Shown: positions 9,760-17,650 of the stretch, piece after piece
How positions within the stretch are numbered: position 1 is the first letter of the stretch
How the letters are laid out: every line of letters begins with the position of its first letter
Assembly: GCA_018402765.1 (NCBI GenBank)
Contig: JAGYIE010000002.1
Coordinates: forward strand, 558,001-622,000
Source: Vicingaceae bacterium
GTDB lineage: Bacteria > Bacteroidota > Bacteroidia > Flavobacteriales_E > Vicingaceae
Length of the DNA: 64,000 nucleotides
Reading direction: 5' to 3'
The notes under the pieces: generated by a model
What the model saw: only the letters and a program-made list of their open reading frames with translations
What the model was told of the DNA's origin: nothing
The model's database searches: none
Translations under genes and position numbers: made by a program

Positions 9760-9797
9760 TAAAGTTAGCTATCTTTATTTAGATTTAATCTAAATAA
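9760..9797 (-). promoter_or_regulatory. suf operon promoter with overlapping 23-bp operator palindrome
   Basis: On the minus strand a -7-like element TAACTTTA (9760-9767, one change from TAnnTTTG) lies 17 bases before the sufA ATG. Immediately upstream is a perfect inverted repeat, TTATTTAGAT-TTA-ATCTAAATAA (9775-9797), covering the -33 region. This position suits a repressor. Rrf2/IscR-type, SufR-type or Fur-type iron or cluster sensors are the obvious candidates; which one is inference. Confidence 0.65.
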
Positions 9798-9891
9798 CCC
9801 TTAAAATGGCCAAAAAAAATACCACGAAGAGGGTATATTTATGCCTTGTAGAATTTATTAAAGTAACACAGCTCTTCGTTTATGGTTTTAC

Positions 9892-9899
9892 TAACTTTG
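9892..9899 (+). promoter_or_regulatory. -7 promoter element of thiL, predicts leaderless mRNA
   Basis: TAACTTTG is a perfect Bacteroidota -7 element ending four bases before the thiL ATG (9904). Transcription would start at about the A of the ATG, so the message should be leaderless. Confidence 0.6.
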
Positions 9900-9903
9900 T
9901 TTC

Positions 9904-10977
9904 ATGGAATTTGAAGATAATAATAATGAACCAACTCAATTAGGAGAATTGGGAGAGTTCGGTTTAATCAAACATTTAACGCAAAACATAAAACTGCAGC
10001 ATCCATCTACTGTTTGCGGGGTCGGTGATGACGCAGCAATTATACAACCTACAGCTAACCATCAGACATTGGTAAGTACAGATATGTTGGTGGAAGGTGT
10101 GCACTTTGATTTGCTGTATACTCCTTTGAAGCATTTGGGCTATAAAACGGTGGTTGTAAATCTATCTGATATTTATGCCATGAACGGATTTCCAAAGCAG
10201 ATTACTGTTTCTTTGGCTGTTTCCAATCGGATGAGTGTAGAAGCGTTGGAAGAGTTTTACGAAGGAGTTTTATTGGCTTGCGATTTCTACGCTGTAGATT
10301 TAGTCGGTGGAGATACTACTTCTTCCAATGCTGGTTTGGTGATTAGCGTTACCGCAATTGGAGAAGTAGTCAATGGAAAAGCTGTGAAGAGAAATGGTGC
10401 TAAAGAGAACGATTTGATTTGTGTGTCCGGTGATTTAGGTGGAGCTTATATGGGCTTGCAATTGTTAGAGCGGGAAAAACGAATTTTTCAAGACAATTCT
10501 GAAATTCAGCCTGATTTAGGAGGAAAAGATTACATATTAGAGCGTCAACTAAAACCAGAAGCACGTCACGATATTATTACGAAGTTAAGTGAGTTGGGAA
10601 TTCACCCAACTTCTATGATGGACATTTCAGATGGCTTGTCTTCTGAAATTTTACACATCTGTGAAAGTTCAGAAGTAGGTTGTGCATTGTACGAAGAAAA
10701 ATTACCAATTGACCCAATGACGGTAACCACTGCGGAGGACTTTAACTTGGATCCAACGGTTTGTGCAATGAATGGTGGAGAAGATTATGAGTTATTGTTT
10801 ACAGTTCCAATCGAAGATCATGAGAAAATCAGAAGCATGGAAGGTATTGCTGTTATCGGACACATTACTGATACTAATTCAGGACGAGTTTTGATAACTA
10901 AAGGAGGAAAAGCTCAACCGATTTTAGCTCAAGGCTGGAATCCGATACTCAATAAGAAAGATGAAGAGGAATTCTGA
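9904..10977 (+). CDS. thiL: Thiamine-monophosphate kinase ThiL
   Basis: ThiL phosphorylates thiamine monophosphate to the active cofactor thiamine diphosphate. The 357-residue protein shows the PurM-like ATP-grasp-related fold: GVGDDAAII near residues 39-47, STDMLVEGVHFD, the metal/phosphate block DLVGGDTTSS and the C-terminal MNGGEDYELLFT. It is divergent from sufA and converges on the DUF4476 gene. The ATG at 9904 is fixed by the promoter element four bases upstream. Confidence 0.93.
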   Translation: MEFEDNNNEPTQLGELGEFGLIKHLTQNIKLQHPSTVCGVGDDAAIIQPTANHQTLVSTDMLVEGVHFDLLYTPLKHLGYKTVVVNLSDIYAMNGFPKQITVSLAVSNRMSVEALEEFYEGVLLACDFYAVDLVGGDTTSSNAGLVISVTAIGEVVNGKAVKRNGAKENDLICVSGDLGGAYMGLQLLEREKRIFQDNSEIQPDLGGKDYILERQLKPEARHDIITKLSELGIHPTSMMDISDGLSSEILHICESSEVGCALYEEKLPIDPMTVTTAEDFNLDPTVCAMNGGEDYELLFTVPIEDHEKIRSMEGIAVIGHITDTNSGRVLITKGGKAQPILAQGWNPILNKKDEEEF

Positions 10978-10991
10978 AAATTATAAAATAG

Positions 10992-11024
10992 AAAAGCAGC
11001 TACCATGCTGGAGCTGCTTTTTTT
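10992..11024. terminator. Terminator after thiL
   Basis: Arms AAAGCAGCT and AGCTGCTTT with a ten-base loop, followed by seven T. The A-run on the left side lets it also serve the convergent DUF4476 gene. Confidence 0.8.
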
Positions 11025-11039
11025 ATGGGTTAGAGGGCT

Positions 11040-11960
11040 TTATTTTCCTTCCAAAAATTCGTTCAATTCGTCAATCGAGCTAGAATAAGTAAACGCATCG
11101 TTTATTTTATAGTAATTACCTTTATCTGTGGTTTTCTCATAGGCAAACTTTGCAAACGCTAATTTATTATCTTCAAAACTAAAGAGGTTCATGATTCCGA
11201 TAACCTGATCAGTAGAGACACAATTTGCACGTAACACTTGTTTCGCTAAAGTCATTTTATCTTCTGCAAATGATTTACTACCTATTGATTTTTTCGCACT
11301 AGCAAAATCATTCGTTGACATTGGGTAACAAACTATTTCTTCCATTTCCTCAAATGTGTTTCCATTTGAATTAGAAGATGTAGTTGTAGTGGTTGTTGAT
11401 GAAGTGGTCGTAGTCTCTGAAAATTTTGAGGAAACTGATGCACCAAAATCATTAAGGTTAATATTAACATTCATATTGACGCCCATTTCTGGATCATTTG
11501 CGCCTACATTAATTGAGCTAGTTGTTGATTCAGAGATGGTGGTGGTATTAGTATTTCCTGAAGAAATGGCAACTTCTTCTCTAACAGACGGCTCTTCAAA
11601 TATAGGAGGAGGTAAAGGTCTATTTGGGGCATTTTCAATGGCAACAAAACTTACTGGTCTAAGAACAAATTCGCCTTTTTTGTTCTTTTTTATTACTGCA
11701 GTTATTTCTACATTGGGTTCAATCATTAACCCTTTTTTTAATACTCCCAATTCAGGATTTTTAAATGTAATTGTTGTTTGTACGAAATCTTCTTTTATTC
11801 CGTCAAAAACAGCTTTTGATGCATTCAAATTGGTTGCAGAGGAACCATCTACGGTCATGGTAAACGCATCGCCATCTTCAGCAAAAACGATTAAACGGGA
11901 TTGGCCATAGCTGATAAATGAAAGCAAGTAGGTTACAAGAATTAAGTATACGTTTTTCAT
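11040..11960 (-). CDS. Exported DUF4476 domain protein
   Basis: This 306-residue protein has a signal peptide (residues 1-19, ending SYG-Q), an N-terminal beta-rich region, a Ser/Thr-rich low-complexity linker (about 135-200) and a C-terminal domain of about 95 residues matching DUF4476. That domain is a helical repeat with blocks S...F..AK.SI....F...K...A and C.S.DQV..IM.LFSFED. DUF4476 proteins are common, uncharacterised exported proteins of Bacteroidota, probably periplasmic or surface-located. The linker is encoded by a run of repetitive ACA/ACT/TCA-type codons that could vary in length. Confidence 0.8.
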   Translation of the reverse strand: MKNVYLILVTYLLSFISYGQSRLIVFAEDGDAFTMTVDGSSATNLNASKAVFDGIKEDFVQTTITFKNPELGVLKKGLMIEPNVEITAVIKKNKKGEFVLRPVSFVAIENAPNRPLPPPIFEEPSVREEVAISSGNTNTTTISESTTSSINVGANDPEMGVNMNVNINLNDFGASVSSKFSETTTTSSTTTTTTSSNSNGNTFEEMEEIVCYPMSTNDFASAKKSIGSKSFAEDKMTLAKQVLRANCVSTDQVIGIMNLFSFEDNKLAFAKFAYEKTTDKGNYYKINDAFTYSSSIDELNEFLEGK

Positions 11961-12003
11961 GAGTTAAATTTTAAGTTTAAAGTTCGCTTTACAAATCTTG
12001 TTC

Positions 12004-12033
12004 CAAAGATATTCTCAAAATCCAATTTTGCAA
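12004..12033 (-). promoter_or_regulatory. Promoter of DUF4476 gene
   Basis: On the minus strand TTG (12031-12033), a 19-base spacer and TATCTTTG (12004-12011), a perfect TAnnTTTG element, precede the gene by about 45 bases. Confidence 0.6.
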
Positions 12034-12042
12034 GCACTTCCA

Positions 12043-12960
12043 CTAGTTTATTAATGTAGGCTTAATAGAACTCTTTCTTTTCAGCCATTTTTTAATCAAC
12101 ACATTTGCAAACAACGTAGACAGAATTATAATGGCTCCTGCATAAAATCCAGGTGACATTTTTTCGTCTTCCCCAAAGATGAAAATAGCCAGAATAATTC
12201 CATAAATTGGTTCTAAATTAATGGTTAGGCTCACTGTAAACGGAGTGAGTTCTTTCATTACTTCTACGCTTACTACAAAAGCAAAAGCAGTGCAAACAAC
12301 TGCAAGAATTAGAATATACATCCAATCAGAAGAACTTAGTGCCAATTCGCTCATTGTAGGGAAACCCTTAAAAAAGATAAGGTAAGCGGTTACGGCTAGA
12401 AACCCTCCACCAAGTTCGTAAAGTGATATTTTCTGAGAGTCGTATTGCTTAATTAAAGTGCCATTAATTACCGTGAAAGTAGCTGCTAAAGCGGCAGAGA
12501 CTAATCCTAAGATTAAACCCAACTTATTGTCTAATTCAAATTTAAAAATAAAGTACAACCCAACAATAGCGGCCCCACCTAAGATGACTTCATACCATAG
12601 TAATTTGCGCTTGAACACTATGGGCTCTAGTAAAGAAGTAAATAGTGAGGTAGAAGAAATGGCTGCTAATGTAATCGAGACATTCGATTGGTTTATCGCT
12701 TCGAAAAAGAAAATCCAGTGGGCGGCAATAACGAAACCGGTCAAAACGGTTTTCCATAATCCGCCTTTTTTCATGCGAAGAGTGCTCTTATTAAAAGTGA
12801 TATATCCTGCTAAAATAATGGAGGCAATCCCCATTCTAAACCAAACTAATAAATCAGCTTCGATGGTAATTAGCTTCCCCAAAATTGCCGTAAAACCAAA
12901 GATGAGCACTATAAAGTGCAGCAAGAGTATGTTTTTGTATTGAGCTAATTTGCCGTACAT
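12043..12960 (-). CDS. EamA/DMT family transporter
   Basis: This 305-residue inner-membrane protein of the drug/metabolite transporter superfamily has ten hydrophobic segments arranged as two EamA repeats of five (roughly residues 10-145 and 150-290). Typical features are the NQSNVSITLAAI segment at the end of the first repeat and LEPIYGIILA in the second. Such proteins export or import small metabolites such as amino acids or nucleosides; the substrate cannot be told. It is a single gene on the minus strand. Confidence 0.85.
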   Translation of the reverse strand: MYGKLAQYKNILLLHFIVLIFGFTAILGKLITIEADLLVWFRMGIASIILAGYITFNKSTLRMKKGGLWKTVLTGFVIAAHWIFFFEAINQSNVSITLAAISSTSLFTSLLEPIVFKRKLLWYEVILGGAAIVGLYFIFKFELDNKLGLILGLVSAALAATFTVINGTLIKQYDSQKISLYELGGGFLAVTAYLIFFKGFPTMSELALSSSDWMYILILAVVCTAFAFVVSVEVMKELTPFTVSLTINLEPIYGIILAIFIFGEDEKMSPGFYAGAIIILSTLFANVLIKKWLKRKSSIKPTLIN

Positions 12961-13295
12961 GGGATTAATAAAACAACATGTAAATGTAATAATGAATCAA
13001 TTACAATTGCATCACAATTGGTTAATTATAAAATAATTTAAAAGGATTCTCGATATAATTTCGCTTTAACGTGAAACCAAACGATGACCTCTAAATGCAA
13101 CTTACTAATAAGTAAATAAGGACTATCAATAAATATTTATTATTTAACCAATTAGAATAGAGAAAAGAAGAGAAATTTTATAGAAACCATTAACCATTTT
13201 CTTTGTGTTCTTGGAGATGACCTTTGTATATTTTGCGGTAAATTATTCTAAAGCAAGCCTGTGAGATAAGATTTTGGAGAAATCGTAATTAATCA
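12961..13295. other. Intergenic region, nothing clear
   Basis: This 335-bp AT-rich gap upstream of the DMT gene and downstream of the agmatinase gene holds no convincing gene or RNA. A loose -7-like TACATTTA on the minus strand about 15 bases before the DMT start may be its promoter. Confidence 0.5.
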
Positions 13296-14345
13296 TTAAC
13301 AATTAGATTTATATGTCAAATTACATAACTTAAACAGCACCCTAGCGCCCACATTTTCATTCCAATCATGGTCGGCAGCAGGACTAACCTCACAAAGGTC
13401 AAAACCGATAATCTGTTTTTTAGATTCAGCTAACAAATTAATCAAGTGGAATACTTCTTGAAATTGAAAGCCACCTGCAACAGGCGTTCCTGTGTTTGGG
13501 CAAAGTGTAGGATCTAATCCATCAATATCAAAACTGATATACACTTTATCTGGAAGGTTCATGATAATTTCTCTGCATTCATCTTCCCAAGCTTTTCCTG
13601 CATAGTGTGCAGCTTTTAAATCCCAGTCAAAGAATGTTTTGATGCGGGTTGGATTGGCTTCTATTAGCTCAACCTCTTCTGGGCAAATATCCCGAATCCC
13701 TACTTGGACTAACTTTTTGACATTGTCAATCTTCAGCGCATTGTAGAAAATGGACGCATGAGAGAATTCAAACCCTTCATAGGCTTTTCTTAAGTCAGCG
13801 TGTGCATCTACTTGTAGAATACCGAATTCGTGCTTTTCTGCTAATGCCTGCAAGTAACCATAAGGTGTGCTGTGATCTCCACCCAATAGACCCACCAATT
13901 TCCCTTGGTTCATCCAATGTGATGTGCGCTCTTTTATCCAAGCATTTAGTTCTGCAGAAGCAGCATTTATTTTAGCTAAAACGATTTGCATTTCTTTAGA
14001 ATCAGCTAGATCATTTCCTTCTTCTAAAAATGAAATGTAGCGTTCAGCATCAATACGCAATAGGGTGCTTTTTTTGGCAATTTCATCTGAAATCGAATCC
14101 ATAGCAATGCCATATTTCCAAGCGTCTTTCAAGTAGGGATCATAAAAATCCAATTGCAAAGAAGCATCTAATATGGCTTTTGGGCCTTTGGCAGTTCCAG
14201 GGCTATAAGAAGTGGTGACATCCCAAGGGATTGGGATAATCACCACTTTAGCATCTTCTAATGAATAGGGGAATCCGAAAATGTTTCCATTCTCAACAGC
14301 AACACTGTTTGGATTAAAATCAGCGTATTTCTCTTCCCAGTTCAT
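13296..14345 (-). CDS. speB: Agmatinase/arginase-family ureohydrolase
   Basis: The 349-residue protein carries the binuclear-manganese ligands of the ureohydrolase family: GGDHS (His158), DAHADLR (Asp180, His182, Asp184) and SFDIDGLDP (Asp273, Asp275). It cleaves urea from agmatine or a related guanidino compound. The start lies four bases after the SpeD-SpeE gene, so putrescine from agmatine would feed the spermidine synthase made from the same mRNA. The location argues for agmatinase over arginase, but the sequence alone does not settle it. Confidence 0.82.
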   Translation of the reverse strand: MNWEEKYADFNPNSVAVENGNIFGFPYSLEDAKVVIIPIPWDVTTSYSPGTAKGPKAILDASLQLDFYDPYLKDAWKYGIAMDSISDEIAKKSTLLRIDAERYISFLEEGNDLADSKEMQIVLAKINAASAELNAWIKERTSHWMNQGKLVGLLGGDHSTPYGYLQALAEKHEFGILQVDAHADLRKAYEGFEFSHASIFYNALKIDNVKKLVQVGIRDICPEEVELIEANPTRIKTFFDWDLKAAHYAGKAWEDECREIIMNLPDKVYISFDIDGLDPTLCPNTGTPVAGGFQFQEVFHLINLLAESKKQIIGFDLCEVSPAADHDWNENVGARVLFKLCNLTYKSNC

Positions 14346-14349
14346 GGTT

Positions 14350-15633
14350 TTATGCGTTTAATTTTCTCTTAATAAATGTTGGTAAAGCAAATGCACCAAT
14401 GTGAATTCCTTCATTGTAGTAATTCAAGTTGTGCGTTTCTGAGAATGCATCAGATTTTGCTGCATCAAAGTTTTTAGTTGGATGTCCGCCACCTTTTATA
14501 GCCATTTGGAAACTCCAAATACCTGTAGGGTAGGTAGGAATGCTAAATGTAAAACAATGAACAGTTTCTTTACCAAATACATCTTTCAATGCATGGTTCA
14601 ACTCTACAAATACTTGCTCGTTGAACATTGGAGATTCTCCTTGTGCAACTAAAATACCTTTATCGTTCAATGCTTTGTTACAATCTTGGTAGAATTTGTT
14701 TGTAAACAAACCTTCTGCAGGGCCAACAGGATCAGAACCGTCAACGATAATTATATCATAAGAGCCTGCTTTTGCATCTTCTACGAATTTGATACCATCG
14801 CCGATGATTAGATCTAATTTTTTATGACCGAAAGCAGAAGATAAATGTGGTAAGTGCAATTTAGAAGCTTCAACTACTGCTTCGTCAATTTCTACCATAG
14901 TTACTTTTTCTACCGAGCTGTGCTTTAATAACTCACGAACAGTACCACCGTCACCACCACCGATAACTAAGATGTTTTTCGCATTTCCGTGCGTCAACAT
15001 AGCAGGGTGTGTAATCATTTCGTGATAATGTGACTCATCTTTTTCAGTACACATGATCATATTGTCAATCGTCAGCATTTTACCGTATGCATAAGTATCT
15101 AAAACTTTTACTTTTTGGAATTCTGATTCCTTGTTAAATAAAACCTCACCGGTATATCGAATAGATAATGCTTGGTTGTCATCCTTATCGGTAAACCATA
15201 CGTTTCTAGTATATTTTCCTGGGTTCTGACGTTCTTTTGCTTCGCTTCTCATGGTTGATAAGTCGAAGTCGATACGCTCTAATTGATCAACAGATCCTCT
15301 GCGCATTTCTAATGCAGAATATGAAGTCGCTTCGAAAGCTTTCTTCAAATAATCAAACGATTTCCATGGGTTTACCTCGTCACCACAAGTAAATAAATCT
15401 ACCGCAGCATACTGGTATTCCGGCCATGTATGTATCGCCAAGTGACTTTCTTGGATTACTACTACACCGCTCACACCGTAAGGTGAAAAGTGGTGAAAAG
15501 TTGAATTAATTACAGTTGCACCTGCTGTTTCAGCAGCGGTAACCATACCATTTTCAATAGTAGAAACCTGGTTCATGATTTCTGGATTACAACCAAAAAA
15601 TTCAACCAAGATGTGTCTTCCTAATGCGCTCAT
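14350..15633 (-). CDS. speD-speE: S-adenosylmethionine decarboxylase-spermidine synthase fusion
   Basis: This single 427-residue chain joins two consecutive polyamine enzymes. Residues 1 to about 115 are a class 1b AdoMet decarboxylase: self-cleavage site Glu62-Ser63 (pyruvoyl Ser63), His68 and Cys83, the positions known from the Thermotoga enzyme. Residues about 140-425 are a spermidine synthase with the AdoMet-type nucleotide loop GGGDGG (225-230) and the catalytic [13 protein letters not shown] motif. Decarboxylated AdoMet can thus be handed to the aminopropyltransferase in the same protein. Self-processing would cut the chain after residue 62, leaving Ser63 to the end as SpeE-linked alpha chain. 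Followed by the agmatinase gene. Confidence 0.92.
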   Translation of the reverse strand: MSALGRHILVEFFGCNPEIMNQVSTIENGMVTAAETAGATVINSTFHHFSPYGVSGVVVIQESHLAIHTWPEYQYAAVDLFTCGDEVNPWKSFDYLKKAFEATSYSALEMRRGSVDQLERIDFDLSTMRSEAKERQNPGKYTRNVWFTDKDDNQALSIRYTGEVLFNKESEFQKVKVLDTYAYGKMLTIDNMIMCTEKDESHYHEMITHPAMLTHGNAKNILVIGGGDGGTVRELLKHSSVEKVTMVEIDEAVVEASKLHLPHLSSAFGHKKLDLIIGDGIKFVEDAKAGSYDIIIVDGSDPVGPAEGLFTNKFYQDCNKALNDKGILVAQGESPMFNEQVFVELNHALKDVFGKETVHCFTFSIPTYPTGIWSFQMAIKGGGHPTKNFDAAKSDAFSETHNLNYYNEGIHIGAFALPTFIKRKLNA

Positions 15634-15675
15634 TTTAATTTAATTTCTAATGTATATTTAATTGTAAAAAGTCCG

Positions 15676-15706
15676 CAAAAATAGATTTTTAATCCAATTT
15701 GCAAGC
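15676..15706 (-). promoter_or_regulatory. Promoter of speDE-speB
   Basis: On the minus strand TATTTTTG (15676-15683) is a perfect -7 element about 43 bases before the SpeD-SpeE start; a TTG lies 18 bases upstream of it (15702-15704). Confidence 0.55.
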
Positions 15707-15707
15707 T

Positions 15708-16457
15708 TTATTTTAATTTGTATAAAATTGGTTTGCTCGGGCTCGCATCATTTTCAAATGGAGCTATTTGCAAGTTTAGTAAATATCGTCCATCTGCTAC
15801 TTCCTCTGCGACGTATATGAATTCAGTGATTGTTTTCTGCGTATTTGGTGCCGCTGGATAGTTCCAGAATAGGCGATGAGAAGCCAACACGCCTTCATCC
15901 ATTTCTCGATCTACGGAAGGTAGGTCGATTAATAAATGGTCAAATCCTTTGTTAACAATATATTCCATTGCGTCTGCTGCTAAATAGGGTGGATTGGTTG
16001 CACTGTAGTTCTTTTTCTGCTTTTCTAAGGTGTTTGGGAGTGTACGTATAATTATGGCTTCAGCAGACTTTTCTTTTATTGCATTTTCAATAATTGCAAG
16101 CGTAATGACTTCATCTCCATTTGGCCATTTCTCAGGTGTTACACTTATCAATTCGGCTGTAAAAAAGAAAGTTTTTAACGCATCGTTAACACTGTAAAAT
16201 TCTTTGCTGATATGACCAACACATTCGGTGTGGGTACCATGTCCATGCGGGTTAAAAAAGATGTTGTTAAAATTCACAGAGCCACCCAAAGCTACACTTC
16301 CTGTAAACTGATCTGTTTGTACAGGTTCTATAATTAATGGGTCTACATACCAGGCAGATGCAGCATCTTTTGAGGCCTTTAGTGGCATAGAGATGTCAAT
16401 CGGTTCGCCAAGATTGACAGTAAAGATTTCTCCTTTGTGCGTTATTTCTGCTAACAT
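15708..16457 (-). CDS. Cyclase family protein (kynurenine formamidase-like)
   Basis: The 249-residue protein belongs to the metal-dependent cyclase/hydrolase family (PF04199). The metal-binding motif reads HGHGTHTECVGH near residue 72, and a second conserved block LLIDLPSVDR lies near 172. Members include bacterial kynurenine formamidase (KynB), but the usual HxGTHxDAPxH motif is altered here (T-E-C-V-G-H), so a different amide or lactone substrate is likely. It sits upstream of the polyamine genes but with its own 70-base gap and a promoter between, so it is probably a separate unit. Confidence 0.78.
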   Translation of the reverse strand: MLAEITHKGEIFTVNLGEPIDISMPLKASKDAASAWYVDPLIIEPVQTDQFTGSVALGGSVNFNNIFFNPHGHGTHTECVGHISKEFYSVNDALKTFFFTAELISVTPEKWPNGDEVITLAIIENAIKEKSAEAIIIRTLPNTLEKQKKNYSATNPPYLAADAMEYIVNKGFDHLLIDLPSVDREMDEGVLASHRLFWNYPAAPNTQKTITEFIYVAEEVADGRYLLNLQIAPFENDASPSKPILYKLK

Positions 16458-16733
16458 CCTCTATTACCAATTAAGTTTTAAAATGACGCACACACTTCCA
16501 TTCATGATGTTTTTAAAACGTAGAATTGGTAAATGCCGAGCTTTTAACAAACGAGTATACTTAAGTTTATGCTGAGTATTTCAGCTTGATTTTATGTTGA
16601 TCGCTTTTGAAATGCACTATATTGGCTTAAGAAGAAGCTAAGTATACGACATTTGTTATCGCCATCGGCATAAAGTTATAAATTTGATTTTAGATAGTGG
16701 GGAAAAGGGTTAGAAAAATGCAGTTTGTTTAAT

Positions 16734-16805
16734 AGTGTCTTTATAATAAAAGCTTTTGTGGCACATTTAAGTAGCAACTGATCACGCGATACAATCGCGC
16801 GGGAA
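16734..16805 (+). repeat. 72-bp direct repeat, left copy (flanks RAYT gene)
   Basis: Matches 17567-17638 with a single T/C difference (16754 region). The repeat ends in a GC-rich hairpin, CGCGAT-ACA-ATCGCG. The two copies are 833 bp apart and bracket the transposase gene. Confidence 0.85.
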
Positions 16806-16932
16806 CGGATGAACGGATGTACTTCTGGTAGTAACTATCCACGCGATATAATTGCGTGGGAACGACGGAAGAATATTTTATTCTTCATACGATTCAATAA
16901 TATCCCCCGTTCCCGCGCGATTGCATCGCGTG
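16783..16932. repeat. Cluster of three REP-like palindromes
   Basis: Three related hairpins: 16783-16803 (CACGCGAT-ACA-ATCGCGCGGG), 16839-16860 (CCACGCGAT-ATA-ATTGCGTGGG) and, inverted, 16912-16932. Base changes in the second copy keep the stem (G-T pair). A fourth copy is at 17616-17636 on the other side of the transposase gene. Forward and inverted pairs form a BIME-like arrangement, the expected substrate of the neighbouring RAYT. Confidence 0.75.
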
Positions 16933-16950
16933 CATATCAAATGTAATCAT

Positions 16951-17517
16951 TTAGTATACATTCAATTCTGTAAGAATAATATTATCTATGAGTCCCTTTT
17001 CACCTGCATAATCTGCAGCACTGCTGTAGATATAATCTTTAGCATAATATACATAACCTGCCTCTACCGGATTTTGATGAATGTAATTTACTTTTTGGGC
17101 TATTACTTTATTGCTCCATAATTCTATAGGTTGATTATCATGCCGCCAAAATTGATAATTCTTTACATTAGACGATTTATTGGCTGCTGCTTTAAATACT
17201 TTTAATAAGTTTTCCTTTCTACTTTCTCGTGGGTTATCTCTAATTGCACGAACAATTTTTTTACTTGTAAACCTTTTAAAGTCACCTAAAACTTGTTCTG
17301 GTTTAAACCCTTTAGTGGTTCTAAATATTAAGTGAATATGATTAGTCATAATACACCAGGCAACTAATTCTAATCCTTTTTCTTTTTGGCAAAATCTTAA
17401 ACTGTCTAATACTATATCTTTGTACTCATTTCTTGTAAAAACATCCAACCACTCAACAACCGCGAAACTCACAAAATAAAGTCCTTCAGGATTTTTGAAT
17501 TTATAATTTCTACTCAT
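16951..17517 (-). CDS. REP-associated tyrosine transposase (RAYT), IS200-like Y1 family
   Basis: The 188-residue protein is a Y1 HUH transposase of the REP-associated class. The HUH motif is HIHLIF in MTNHIHLIFR (near residue 60), and a conserved FKRFTSKKIVRAI helix and the block QNPVEAGYV follow; the catalytic Tyr is probably in the KVNYIHQNPVEAG segment. RAYTs nick and join single-stranded REP hairpins and are usually domesticated, single-copy genes. REP-like hairpins lie on both sides here and the whole is flanked by a 72-bp direct repeat. The ORF is intact, so it could be active. Confidence 0.88.
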   Translation of the reverse strand: MSRNYKFKNPEGLYFVSFAVVEWLDVFTRNEYKDIVLDSLRFCQKEKGLELVAWCIMTNHIHLIFRTTKGFKPEQVLGDFKRFTSKKIVRAIRDNPRESRKENLLKVFKAAANKSSNVKNYQFWRHDNQPIELWSNKVIAQKVNYIHQNPVEAGYVYYAKDYIYSSAADYAGEKGLIDNIILTELNVY

Positions 17518-17566
17518 TACAGTTGAATTTGTTTTCTAAAAATAACAAATTCAAGGGATTAAAATA

Positions 17567-17638
17567 AGTGTCTTTATAATAAAAGCCTTTGTGGCACATT
17601 TAAGTAGCAACTGATCACGCGATACAATCGCGCGGGAA
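17567..17638 (+). repeat. 72-bp direct repeat, right copy
   Basis: Right-hand partner of 16734-16805, differing at one base. It carries the fourth REP-like hairpin (17616-17636) and lies just downstream of the next minus-strand gene's stop. Confidence 0.85.
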
Positions 17639-17650
17639 AGGCGAACAAAA

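Larger units (their letters stand above)
16458..16950. other. Intergenic region with REP-like hairpins
   Basis: The left half (16458-16733) shows nothing I can name. The right half carries the left copy of a 72-bp direct repeat and three GC-rich hairpins, two forward and one inverted, described separately. These GC-rich tracts stand out sharply from the AT-rich surroundings. Confidence 0.6.

Noticed and set aside
11356-11910. 184-codon plus-strand frame
   Set aside because: Antisense to the Ser/Thr-rich linker of the DUF4476 gene; long only because of repetitive codons.
12458-12943. 161-codon plus-strand frame
   Set aside because: Antisense to the DMT transporter; no independent motif or promoter.
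16783-16932. CRISPR array
   Set aside because: Only three short hairpins with unequal spacing and mixed orientation, no cas genes; REP-like next to a RAYT is the better fit.
16852-17121. 89-codon plus-strand frame
   Set aside because: Overlaps the transposase gene on the other strand and the hairpin cluster; no recognisable product.
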